Below are positions 6,637-13,717 of a stretch of 17,332 bases of DNA, one piece after another; position 1 is the stretch's first letter; the number at the start of each line of letters is the position of its first letter. This DNA is from an uncultured Oscillospiraceae bacterium. GTDB lineage: Bacteria > Bacillota > Clostridia > Oscillospirales > Acutalibacteraceae. A program made the position numbers and the translations under genes. The stretch spans positions 1 to 17,332 of the forward strand of contig URJF01000020.1 of assembly GCA_900548085.1 (NCBI GenBank), given 5' to 3'. The notes beneath the pieces are model-generated. The model was not told where the DNA came from, did not search any database, and was given only the letters and a program-made list of their open reading frames with translations.

Positions 6637-7114
6637 TTTTTTCTCTCCTGCTGCTTTTGAAAATATCCCACACCAAATAACACACAAGCACCGCTGCACC
6701 GAGAGTTACGGCGCAGTCGGCAATATTAAATACGGCAAAGTCTACAAACACAGGCTCGATAAAATCCACCACATGTCCGAATCTGACACGGTCAATCAAA
6801 TTACCTAATCCGCCTGCCACAATAACTCCGAGAGACCAATACAGCCACAAATTTTTGCAGCGGTTGGTGTAGAGATAAACGAGGACAGCCACGCAAACTA
6901 CTGCGGTCAGAGTTACAAACAGCCATCTGCCGCCGGACAGCATAGAAAATGCCATACCGGTGTTGCGAGCATAGCGAAACTGTATCACACCGGGGATAAA
7001 TGTTTTTATCTCACCGGAGGAAAGATACTTTTCGGAAATATATTTTGTAATTTGGTCAAATGCAACAATAAGAACAATCATAATGCTGCAGGATATATGT
7101 TTTTTTGTATGCAT
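6626..7114 (-). CDS. lspA: Lipoprotein signal peptidase (signal peptidase II)
   Basis: The inner-membrane aspartyl protease cleaves signal peptides from diacylglyceryl-modified prolipoproteins. The start is taken as the ATG at 7114 (162 residues), because GAGGG (7120-7124) is 5 bp before it, whereas the longer frame begins at an unsupported TTG. The family's conserved blocks are all visible: FDQITKYI (19-26), YARNTGMAFSML (48-59), GGLGNLIDRVRFGHVVDFIEP (101-121, catalytic D117) and FNIADCAVTLGA (129-140, catalytic D133). Four hydrophobic segments are expected at about 8-24, 64-82, 91-108 and 129-150. A terminator-like hairpin separates it from ileS, so expression of the lspA group relative to ileS may be reduced or controlled by readthrough. 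Confidence 0.96.
   Translation of the reverse strand: MHTKKHISCSIMIVLIVAFDQITKYISEKYLSSGEIKTFIPGVIQFRYARNTGMAFSMLSGGRWLFVTLTAVVCVAVLVYLYTNRCKNLWLYWSLGVIVAGGLGNLIDRVRFGHVVDFIEPVFVDFAVFNIADCAVTLGAAVLVCYLVWDIFKSSRREKNGE
6645..6649 (-). promoter_or_regulatory. Ribosome binding site fixing the pseudouridine synthase start
   Basis: AGGAG on the minus strand lies 8 bp upstream of the ATG at 6636, inside the 3' end of lspA. This makes the 21-codon upstream extension of the open frame unlikely to be translated. Confidence 0.8.
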
Positions 7115-7119
7115 ACTTT

Positions 7120-7124
7120 CCCTC
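7120..7124 (-). promoter_or_regulatory. Ribosome binding site fixing the lspA start
   Basis: GAGGG on the minus strand lies 5 bp before the ATG at 7114. No comparable site precedes the in-frame TTG at 7126, and the SD itself would fall inside the longer reading, so the shorter protein is preferred. Confidence 0.75.
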
Positions 7125-7134
7125 AAAAACGAGT

Positions 7135-7161
7135 AAAAAGGGCGGCAACTGTCGCCCTTTT
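7135..7161 (-). terminator. Terminator-like hairpin between ileS and lspA
   Basis: Bases 7136-7144 pair with 7153-7161 (9 bp with a GGGCG core and an 8-base loop). On the minus strand the hairpin is followed by a run of T (complement of 7135-7139). It starts 6 bp past the ileS stop. Only about 10 bp separate it from the lspA SD, which leaves no room for a promoter after it. Downstream genes must use readthrough or a promoter within ileS. Confidence 0.7.
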
Positions 7162-7167
7162 ATTAGA

Positions 7168-9957
7168 TTATAATTCTGCCATTGTATCGGCACATTCTTT
7201 ACAAAGAGTCGGATGGTCGTGATTGCAGCCTACTGTAGTAGAGAACTTCCAGCAGCGTTCACACTTTTCGCCCTCTGCCTTAGAAGTGCTGACGGAGAGT
7301 CCGTCCACATCTCCCTTAACATCACCTTCGCCGGACTTAATTTCAACAGCGGAAGTAATAAAGATTTCAGGCAATGCATCAAGCTCACTGTTAAGGAATT
7401 CTGCCAACTCACCGTCTGCAAAGAGAGTAACCTTAGCCTCAAGCGGCTTGCCGATTTTCTTATCCTTACGAGCAAGCTCAAGAGCTTTTTGAACATCTGT
7501 CCTTATCTCATGGATTCTGTCCCACTTAGCAATAAATGCCTCGTCAATGTCAATATAACCTGATGTCGGAATATCATTGAACAACGGTGAACGAGCATCT
7601 CTGGAAGAATCGTGCTTCATAGCCTTCCAAATCTCATCACAAGTGAAAGCAAGAATAGGAGTTAGAACAAGTGTAAGAGCGTCAAGCACCTTGTACAGAA
7701 CGGTCTGTGCTGCTCTTCTTGTCTTAGAATTAGGAGCAGAGGTGTAGAGTCTGTTCTTGAGCACATCAAAGTAGAAGTTACTCATATCAACTACACAGAA
7801 ATTATGAAGTGCATGAGCTGTGGTATGATATTCATACTCGTCATAGCCTGCACGGGCCGTCTCGATAACACGGTCGAGTTTCATAAGAGCGTACTTATCA
7901 AGTTCTTCAAGCTCTTCGTTAGGAACAATATCCTTATCGGGATCAAAATCATAGAGGTTGCCAAGGCAATATCTCGCTGTGTTTCTGATCTTTCTGTAGT
8001 TATCACTGATTTGCTTAAGAATTTCGGGGCTGATACGAATATCGGAATGATAATCTGCGCTTGCTACCCAAAGTCTGAGAATGTCGGCACCGTACTTGTC
8101 AACAATTTCCTGTGGGTCCACGCCGTTTCCGAGAGACTTGGACATCTTTCTGCCCTCGCCGTCAACAGTCCAGCCGTGAGTAATAATCTGCTTATACGGA
8201 GCACTGTTACCCTCTGCAACAGAGGTAAGAAGTGAAGACTGGAACCAGCCTCTGTACTGGTCTGCACCCTCGAGATAAACATCTGCAGGGAACTTGAGGT
8301 ATCCTCTCTTGCGGCAAACCGCAGCATGGGAAGAACCTGAGTCAAACCATACATCCATAATATCTTTTTCTTTTTCAAAGCCATTAGCCTTGCCGCAATG
8401 AGGGCACTTGAAGCCGTCAGGCAAGAAATATTCGGCATCGTGAGCGTACCAAGCGTCAGAGCCTTCCTCGCCGAAAATATCCGAAACTTTGTTCATAATA
8501 CCTTCGTCGATAATCTCCTTGCCGCAATCCTTACAATATACAACAGGAATAGGTACGCCCCATTTTCTTTGACGGGAGATACACCAGTCTGCACGTTCCA
8601 TGACCATGGACTGAAGTCTATCCTTGCCCCATTCAGGATACCATTTTACATCCTCGGCAGCCTTAACGGCAGCGTCCTTAAAATCGTCTACTGAGCAGAA
8701 CCACTGACTCGTAGCACGGAAAATAACAGGTTTATGACATCTCCAGCAGTGAGGATACTGGTGCTTAATCTTCTTTAATGCGAACAGAGCACCGATTTCA
8801 TCAAGGTACTGTGCAATAGGCTTGTTTGCTTCCTCTGTGGTGAGACCTGCAAACTGACCTGCTTCTTCTGTAAGAACGCCCTTATCGTCAACAGGAACAA
8901 CGATAGGAATTTCGGGATATTTTTTACATACAATAAAGTCGTCAACACCGTGACCGGGAGCAGTGTGTACACAACCGGTACCGCTTTCGAGAGTTACATG
9001 GTCGCCGACAATAACAAATGAAGTTCTGTCGATGAAAGGATGAGCAGTTTTCATATATTCAAGCTCACTGCCCTTTATAACTCCGACAGTCTCATAATCG
9101 GTAATACCTGCATCCTCCATAGCCGTAGCAGCAAGGTCTGTAGCCATTACATAATACTCGCCGTTAGCCTTGAGCAAAGAATACTCATAATTAGGACCGA
9201 CACAAATAGCCACATTGGCAGGCAAAGTCCAGGTTGTTGTTGTCCAAATGACAAAATATGTTTTGTCCAAATCCGCACCGAGAGCACTGAGCTTGCCCAT
9301 ATCGTCGGTAACCTTAAACTTAACATAAATAGAATGGCAAGGATCCTCTGCGTACTCAATCTCTGCCTCTGCCAAAGCAGTATTACAGTCTGAGCACCAA
9401 TATACAGGCTTAAGTCCCTTGTAAATATAACCCTTTGATGCCATGGCAGCGAACACCTTAATTTGTTCCTGCTCAAATTCTTTTTTAAGAGTGATATATG
9501 GGTTATCCCATTCACCGATTACGCCAAGTCTCTTAAAGCCTTCTCTCTGAATGTCGACATAGCTCAAAGCTGTTTCACGACAAATCTTACGAAGCTCCAA
9601 GTCGGTGATATTGCTTTCTGCTGTTATGCCTGCTTTCTTTCTGGCAGCAAGCTCTGTAGGCAGACCGTGAGTATCCCAGCCGGGAACATAAGGTGATTTA
9701 AAGCCGGTCATATTCTTATATCTTACGATAAAGTCCTTAAGTGTCTTGTTAAGTGCGTGACCGATATGGATAGAACCGTTTGCATACGGAGGGCCGTCAT
9801 GCAACACGAACAACGGTTTTCCCTCATTATGCTCCATAAGTGCCTCATACTGTTTGTTGTCGTACCAACTCTTGAGAAATTCGGGCTCTCTTTGTGGGAG
9901 AGACGCTCTCATAGGAAAGTCGGTCTTTGGTAAATTTAATGTTTCATTATAATCCAT
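7168..9957 (-). CDS. ileS: Isoleucyl-tRNA synthetase
   Basis: This class I synthetase charges tRNA-Ile with isoleucine and edits misactivated valine. From the ATG at 9957 it is 929 residues, a typical bacterial type I length. The HIGH motif is in DGPPYANGSIHIGHALNKT (64-67) and KMSKS in GRKMSKSLGNGVDP (about 604-608). The CP1 editing domain lies between, including WTTTTWTLPANVAI and HTAPGHGVDDF. The tRNA-recognition WxxSRQRxWGxPIP appears as WCISRQRKWGVPIP. The C-terminal zinc-binding module is CERCWKF...CKEC. AAGGAG (9967-9972) is 9 bp before the ATG; an in-frame TTG one codon earlier (9960) is a weaker alternative. Only 34 bp separate it from the divIVA-like gene and I see no T-box leader there, although Firmicutes ileS genes often have one. 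The divIVA-ileS-lspA order matches Bacillus. Confidence 0.97.
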   Translation of the reverse strand: MDYNETLNLPKTDFPMRASLPQREPEFLKSWYDNKQYEALMEHNEGKPLFVLHDGPPYANGSIHIGHALNKTLKDFIVRYKNMTGFKSPYVPGWDTHGLPTELAARKKAGITAESNITDLELRKICRETALSYVDIQREGFKRLGVIGEWDNPYITLKKEFEQEQIKVFAAMASKGYIYKGLKPVYWCSDCNTALAEAEIEYAEDPCHSIYVKFKVTDDMGKLSALGADLDKTYFVIWTTTTWTLPANVAICVGPNYEYSLLKANGEYYVMATDLAATAMEDAGITDYETVGVIKGSELEYMKTAHPFIDRTSFVIVGDHVTLESGTGCVHTAPGHGVDDFIVCKKYPEIPIVVPVDDKGVLTEEAGQFAGLTTEEANKPIAQYLDEIGALFALKKIKHQYPHCWRCHKPVIFRATSQWFCSVDDFKDAAVKAAEDVKWYPEWGKDRLQSMVMERADWCISRQRKWGVPIPVVYCKDCGKEIIDEGIMNKVSDIFGEEGSDAWYAHDAEYFLPDGFKCPHCGKANGFEKEKDIMDVWFDSGSSHAAVCRKRGYLKFPADVYLEGADQYRGWFQSSLLTSVAEGNSAPYKQIITHGWTVDGEGRKMSKSLGNGVDPQEIVDKYGADILRLWVASADYHSDIRISPEILKQISDNYRKIRNTARYCLGNLYDFDPDKDIVPNEELEELDKYALMKLDRVIETARAGYDEYEYHTTAHALHNFCVVDMSNFYFDVLKNRLYTSAPNSKTRRAAQTVLYKVLDALTLVLTPILAFTCDEIWKAMKHDSSRDARSPLFNDIPTSGYIDIDEAFIAKWDRIHEIRTDVQKALELARKDKKIGKPLEAKVTLFADGELAEFLNSELDALPEIFITSAVEIKSGEGDVKGDVDGLSVSTSKAEGEKCERCWKFSTTVGCNHDHPTLCKECADTMAEL

Positions 9958-9966
9958 CAATCTGTT

Positions 9967-9972
9967 CTCCTT
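9967..9972 (-). promoter_or_regulatory. Ribosome binding site of ileS
   Basis: AAGGAG lies 9 bp before ATG 9957 and 6 bp before TTG 9960. Both spacings work, but ATG is the far commoner start codon, so the protein is read from the ATG. Confidence 0.7.
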
Positions 9973-9991
9973 GATTATGTTATGTAGTCAG

Positions 9992-11236
9992 TTACTTTTT
10001 CTTTTTGAAGAAGCCCTTAAATTTAGGCTCATCACCGTCAGTTTCGTCATCGTCCTCAGGCGGAACTAATGATATTGTCTCTGTGCGGTCACCCGGGTGT
10101 TCTTCTCTTTTTATATTAAAATATGATTCAAAAGGCTGTTCATCGTCTGTATCGAACAATGACTCCTCATGTTCCATCTGTGCATCCTCTTGTATTTCGG
10201 GGACATAGGTCTTGTCTTCTTCTACAGGAGTAATTTCATTCTGCGAAAAGGCTTCTACAGCAGCCATAGGGTCCGGTGTCTCTTTGTCATCGTAAGGTGC
10301 TTTTTCCTCGGTAAGAACAAAATCTTCCTTGTTTTCCATTACAGGTTTCTCTGCCTTTTCAGCCGGCTTTTCGACGGCTTCTGCAACAGGTTCGGATTCT
10401 TTCTTTTCCTCAACAGGCGTTTCCTCTGCTGCGGGCTCTGCCGGAGCTTCTTCCTCAGGCATATCAGGAACATCCAATACTACCTCGTCGGGAATTGCCT
10501 TTTCCATTTCATCAATCTCGCCGATAAGGTTATCAACATCAGACTGAGCAGAATCTATATCTTTTTTGTTTTTGTCCGTTTCTTCATCGGAGGTGTCGAG
10601 ATTAGCACTGCCGAGAATGTCAAGCTGCTTGCCGTAAAGGTCCTTCAGTCTGCCAATAAAATCTGCGGCATCTTTCTTAAGAGTAGCAATAAGAATGTCA
10701 TATGCCTCTTTTTCCTGCTTCGACTTAGTAATCAAATCTTCTGAAATTTCTTTTGCTTGGTCAAGAACATTCTTTGCTACGGACTTTGATGAGTTTATTG
10801 CATCATTAGCTTTTGTTTGAGCGTCAAGAATTATCTGTCGAGCCTCTTTTGTCTTATCATTGATGAGCTTAGAAGAATAAGCTCTCGCCTCGCTGATAAT
10901 TTTTTCGGACTGAGCGTTAGCGTCGTCTGTGGTAGTCTTTGCTGTCTTTTCACTCTGTGCTATGAGTGCGGCTGCCTTTTCTTCGGACTCTTTCTTAATC
11001 TTATCAGCCATTTTTTCGGCAGTAATGAGTGCCGATTTAATTGAGTTTTCTTCTGCTCTGTATTCTTCTATCTTAGTGGCAAGCACCTCCATCTTATGAT
11101 AGAGGTCATCGCTCTCGCTGGCATATGCCTCTATAGTAGATGCGGCCTGGTTAATTATATCATTTACCTGGTCAATGCTGTAGCCGTTTGGCACAACTGC
11201 AAACTCTGTTTTTCTCAAATTTGCTGAACTTATCAT
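9992..11236 (-). CDS. DivIVA-domain protein with long coiled coil and acidic C-terminal tail
   Basis: DivIVA proteins sense negative membrane curvature at division sites and poles and recruit partners. The N-terminal 40 residues fit the family (FAVVPNGYSIDQVNDIINQAASTIEAY, compare FxxxxrGYdxdeVnxFLdxv), although the match is degenerate. Residues about 45-215 are a long Ala/Lys/Glu coiled coil with an 11-residue-like spacing (repeated EKxxxxA/ARxxI blocks), resembling ATP-synthase b-subunit stalks. Residues about 245-400 are a disordered region rich in Glu, Pro and Ala (PEEEAPAEPAAEETPVEE and similar). The tail is strongly basic (FKGFFKKKK). At 414 residues it is far longer than Bacillus DivIVA (about 164). 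AGGAGG at 11246-11251 is 9 bp before the ATG. Position between sepF and ileS matches divIVA elsewhere and is the main support for function in division or polar growth. Confidence 0.82.
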   Translation of the reverse strand: MISSANLRKTEFAVVPNGYSIDQVNDIINQAASTIEAYASESDDLYHKMEVLATKIEEYRAEENSIKSALITAEKMADKIKKESEEKAAALIAQSEKTAKTTTDDANAQSEKIISEARAYSSKLINDKTKEARQIILDAQTKANDAINSSKSVAKNVLDQAKEISEDLITKSKQEKEAYDILIATLKKDAADFIGRLKDLYGKQLDILGSANLDTSDEETDKNKKDIDSAQSDVDNLIGEIDEMEKAIPDEVVLDVPDMPEEEAPAEPAAEETPVEEKKESEPVAEAVEKPAEKAEKPVMENKEDFVLTEEKAPYDDKETPDPMAAVEAFSQNEITPVEEDKTYVPEIQEDAQMEHEESLFDTDDEQPFESYFNIKREEHPGDRTETISLVPPEDDDETDGDEPKFKGFFKKKK

Positions 11237-11262
11237 TTATCATATCCTCCTAATATCATCAA

Positions 11263-11754
11263 TTACATAAACATACCGTTATTTTCTAATTCATCTATCA
11301 AATCGCCCATAACGTCTACATTGTACGGGGTAATGATATAGGTGGAATTAGCAACACGCTTAATTTGGCCGTTGTTGGCATAAGCAACACCTGACAAAAA
11401 GTCGAGCAGTCTGCGTGCCACATCACGATTTGTGCTCTCAAGGTTGAGAACAACCGTTCTCTTTTCATTAAGATTGTCAGCAATGGCTGCTGCCTCCTCA
11501 TACCTCTCCGGCTTAACAAGAACGACCTGAAGCTGTGCTGTGGTGTGAATGTTCACAACCTTATCGCTCTTTTGGCGGCGCATAGAACGCTCCTGGCGTT
11601 CTTCTCTCTCCGCACGCTCCATTCGCTCTGCGGAGTGTGATCTCTCCGGCTTTGCCAATGGTGCAGAAAAAGATTTGTTGTCGTCGTAATATTCATCAAA
11701 ATCATCGTCGTCATTGTCGGCAATAATTTCTTTTACTTTGTCAAATAAACTCAT
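11263..11754 (-). CDS. sepF: Cell division protein SepF
   Basis: SepF bundles FtsZ filaments and tethers them to the membrane at the septum. The 163-residue product shows the expected plan. An N-terminal amphipathic membrane-binding helix (MSLFDKVKEIIA, 1-12) is followed by an acidic and then highly charged linker (13-66, DNDDDDFDEYYDD, then many Arg/Glu). The C-terminal globular SepF domain (about 67-157) contains KVVNIH, LQVVLVKPERYEEAAAIADNLNEKRTVVLNLE, RRLLDFLSGVAYANNGQIKRVANSTYIITP. GAGG lies 8 bp before the ATG. It is 14 bp after yggS and 26 bp before the divIVA-like gene, the same neighbours as in many Firmicutes; the usual ylmG (YggT) and ylmH genes are missing between sepF and divIVA here. 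Confidence 0.95.
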   Translation of the reverse strand: MSLFDKVKEIIADNDDDDFDEYYDDNKSFSAPLAKPERSHSAERMERAEREERQERSMRRQKSDKVVNIHTTAQLQVVLVKPERYEEAAAIADNLNEKRTVVLNLESTNRDVARRLLDFLSGVAYANNGQIKRVANSTYIITPYNVDVMGDLIDELENNGMFM

Positions 11755-11768
11755 CTCTCTTACCTCAC

Positions 11769-12497
11769 TTAAAAATATTTTCTGGCTCCGAAAATAGCAG
11801 AACCCACTCTCACGATATTGGACCCTTCCATAATAGCCGACTCGTAGTCTGCGCTCATACCCATAGAAAGGATTTGCATATCTATATTATCTATTCTTTT
11901 GTCTCTAATGTCAACAAATGATTTGTGCATAGAGGCAAAATATTTTCTCACTTCGGCGTCATTATCACATATTGGCGGGATTGTCATAAGACCTTTTACT
12001 TTAATATTATCGAGCTCGGATATTTCGCACAAAAGCTCCTCCAAATTCTCAATAAATATACCGCTCTTTGAGTCCTCCTTGCCGATATTAACCTCTACCA
12101 AAACATTAGTGGTAACATCGTGCTTTTTTGACTCCTTGGATATTTCCTTAGCGAGTTTTACGGAATCGACGGATTCTATCATATCCACCTTGCCGGCTAT
12201 ATATTTTACCTTATTAGTTTGCAGATGACCGATAATATGTTTTTCTACTCCGTCCAGGTGTAAGCTGTCGATTTTGCCGATATATTCCTGAACTCTGTTT
12301 TCGCCAATAAGGTCTGCACCCAAGTCGAGAACAGGGTTAATATACTCCGACTCAACAGTCTTTGTTACACACATCAGCCTTACATCCTTTGGGTCTCTGC
12401 CTGCCTTGACGGCAGTCTCGGCAACATCATCCCGTATTCGCTTATAGTTATCTATAGTAGATTGTATTCGCTTTTCATCAGGTATAAACTTTTCCAT
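11769..12497 (-). CDS. yggS: YggS/PLPBP family pyridoxal phosphate homeostasis protein
   Basis: This is a TIM-barrel PLP-binding protein without a known enzymatic reaction that buffers PLP and influences amino-acid and keto-acid balance (YlmE in Bacillus, PLPBP/PROSC in humans). Start ATG 12497 gives 242 residues. The longer frame opens with TTG at 12503, only 2 bp from the SD, whereas the ATG is 8 bp from AAAGGA. The PLP lysine is K46 in LMCVTKTVES. Other marks are LIGENRVQEY (63-72), HIIGHLQTNKVKY (87-99), LVEVNIGKEDSKSG, and the phosphate-binding LSMGMSADYESAIMEGSNIVRVGSAIFG at the end. It overlaps the upstream HlyD-like gene by 20 bp and sits before sepF as ylmE does. Confidence 0.95.
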   Translation of the reverse strand: MEKFIPDEKRIQSTIDNYKRIRDDVAETAVKAGRDPKDVRLMCVTKTVESEYINPVLDLGADLIGENRVQEYIGKIDSLHLDGVEKHIIGHLQTNKVKYIAGKVDMIESVDSVKLAKEISKESKKHDVTTNVLVEVNIGKEDSKSGIFIENLEELLCEISELDNIKVKGLMTIPPICDNDAEVRKYFASMHKSFVDIRDKRIDNIDMQILSMGMSADYESAIMEGSNIVRVGSAIFGARKYF

Positions 12498-13701
12498 CGT
12501 CAAGATCCTTTCCTTGAGTAATTATTTTATCATACAGGCGTATGCCCTTTTCATTTTCGGGGTCATAAGAAAGGAGAACATAATCATCATCCGTGAATAT
12601 AACATCTGCCTCTCTGAATTTTACCTGGCTGGAAATGAGTGCGTAAACACCTTTTTTGCCTTTATATACATGAAGTGCCTCGGTAGGTACTTTTATGCCG
12701 GTATAGGATTTGTACCTAATTTCAATTTCGCTGCTCCGCAAAGCCGCAATCTTATCATTCATATCATCGCTCTCAAGAACAAGAACAGTCTGCTTTGAGC
12801 CGGGAGTAAGCTCTGCACCGGACACAATTTTCATATCTACGGTGGAATTATCTTCTTTCAGCGCAACGCTGACAGTTTGTCCGTCGGCAAGAGATTTTAC
12901 AGAATCACCGTCAACCACAGCCAACATATACCAATTATAAGCTGTAACGAGCTTGCCCAAATTCTTTGAGGTACTGCCGGTATCGGAAGTTTTTCTAATT
13001 TTTTTGATTGCAGATGTAACCTGCTTCGGCGACATATCAGTCACCTTAGAATAATCAAATGTGCCTTCGTATCCATCGGTATATGTACTGAAAATGCCAG
13101 ACGAATTTGTCTTTATGCTTCTGATGGGCTGTGACACCGAATATGACTCAATTTTACTTTGAAGCTCTGAAATAATGGGAGTAAAGTTTATGCTCTCTCC
13201 AATGATAAGCTGACGCTTAATCAAGTTGCCGTTAAGGTCCGAAGAGGCAGCAGAAATATCTGTATTAGTGCGTAGACTGCGAATATAATCATTCAGACAC
13301 TCATCAATATTTTCGTTAAGTGACTCAACATTTGCTGCCTGACCTACTGTCTGGGACTGTAGGTTTTCATAATACTCAAGCTCTTTTTTAGCAGACAAAT
13401 ATTTCAAATAATTTGATGCCTCGTCCTGAGAAGAAAATACATAGCCGACCTTGCCGTCTTTTTTTATTTTAGCGCCGCTGTCATCGGATGCGACCGTAAC
13501 ACCGTCGGAGGCATTAGTCACAACCTGCTCCTGTCTCACAACGAGAGCGTCTGCATCAATCTTTTCGTACACAGTGGAGGTAACAGCAGTCTGGGTAACG
13601 AGGTCAATATGAGTTACGGAATAAACCTCGTACGATACATAAATCAGTACAAGAACCAATGCAATAATTATGGCTACATTGTCTTTTCGCAATTTTTTCA
13701 T
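12478..13701 (-). CDS. HlyD-like membrane-anchored protein (membrane-fusion/adaptor family), function unknown
   Basis: The 407-residue protein has one N-terminal membrane anchor (about 8-27, NVAIIIALVLVLIYVSYEVY) preceded by KKLRKD, so the rest is probably outside the membrane. Residues about 40-90 resemble the first half of a lipoyl-like barrel-sandwich domain (DADALVVRQEQVV..SDGVTVASDDSGAKIKKDGKVGYVFS). Residues 92-190 are mainly helical, then SGIFSTYTDGYEGTFDY (201-217) looks like the second half. A beta-rich region with VVDGDSVKSLADGQTVSVAL (262-280) and GIKVPTEALHVYKGKKGVYAL (335-355) follows, like the HlyD beta-barrel and membrane-proximal domains. The helical hairpin is short. No ABC or RND transporter lies beside it; its neighbours are miaA and yggS. 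AAAGGAG is 6 bp before the ATG. Its place upstream of yggS-sepF suggests, as inference only, an envelope or division role. Confidence 0.75.
   Translation of the reverse strand: MKKLRKDNVAIIIALVLVLIYVSYEVYSVTHIDLVTQTAVTSTVYEKIDADALVVRQEQVVTNASDGVTVASDDSGAKIKKDGKVGYVFSSQDEASNYLKYLSAKKELEYYENLQSQTVGQAANVESLNENIDECLNDYIRSLRTNTDISAASSDLNGNLIKRQLIIGESINFTPIISELQSKIESYSVSQPIRSIKTNSSGIFSTYTDGYEGTFDYSKVTDMSPKQVTSAIKKIRKTSDTGSTSKNLGKLVTAYNWYMLAVVDGDSVKSLADGQTVSVALKEDNSTVDMKIVSGAELTPGSKQTVLVLESDDMNDKIAALRSSEIEIRYKSYTGIKVPTEALHVYKGKKGVYALISSQVKFREADVIFTDDDYVLLSYDPENEKGIRLYDKIITQGKDLDDGKVYT
12506..12515 (-). promoter_or_regulatory. Ribosome binding site fixing the yggS start
   Basis: AAGGAAAGGA on the minus strand places its GGA 8 bp from the ATG at 12497 and only 2 bp from the in-frame TTG at 12503, which argues for the ATG. 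It lies inside the end of the preceding gene. Confidence 0.7.
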
Positions 13702-13717
13702 ACTGTACTCCTTTCTG

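Noticed and set aside
6637..6699. 21-codon N-terminal extension of the pseudouridine synthase (MQRCLCVIWCGIFSKAAGEKK)
   Set aside because: It is read out of frame through the lspA 3' end, and a good SD supports the ATG at 6636, where the family's normal N-terminus begins.
7115..7126. TTG start four codons upstream of lspA
   Set aside because: No SD precedes it and the lspA SD itself falls within those codons.
10330..10480. Possible tandem repeat in the Glu/Pro/Ala-rich part of the divIVA-like gene
   Set aside because: The amino acid pattern is repetitive, but I see no exact DNA repeat unit; it reads as biased disordered sequence.
10169..10744. 191-codon Phe/Arg-rich frame antisense to the divIVA-like gene
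   Set aside because: Complement of GAA/AAG/GCA-rich coiled-coil codons; no RBS and low-complexity sequence.
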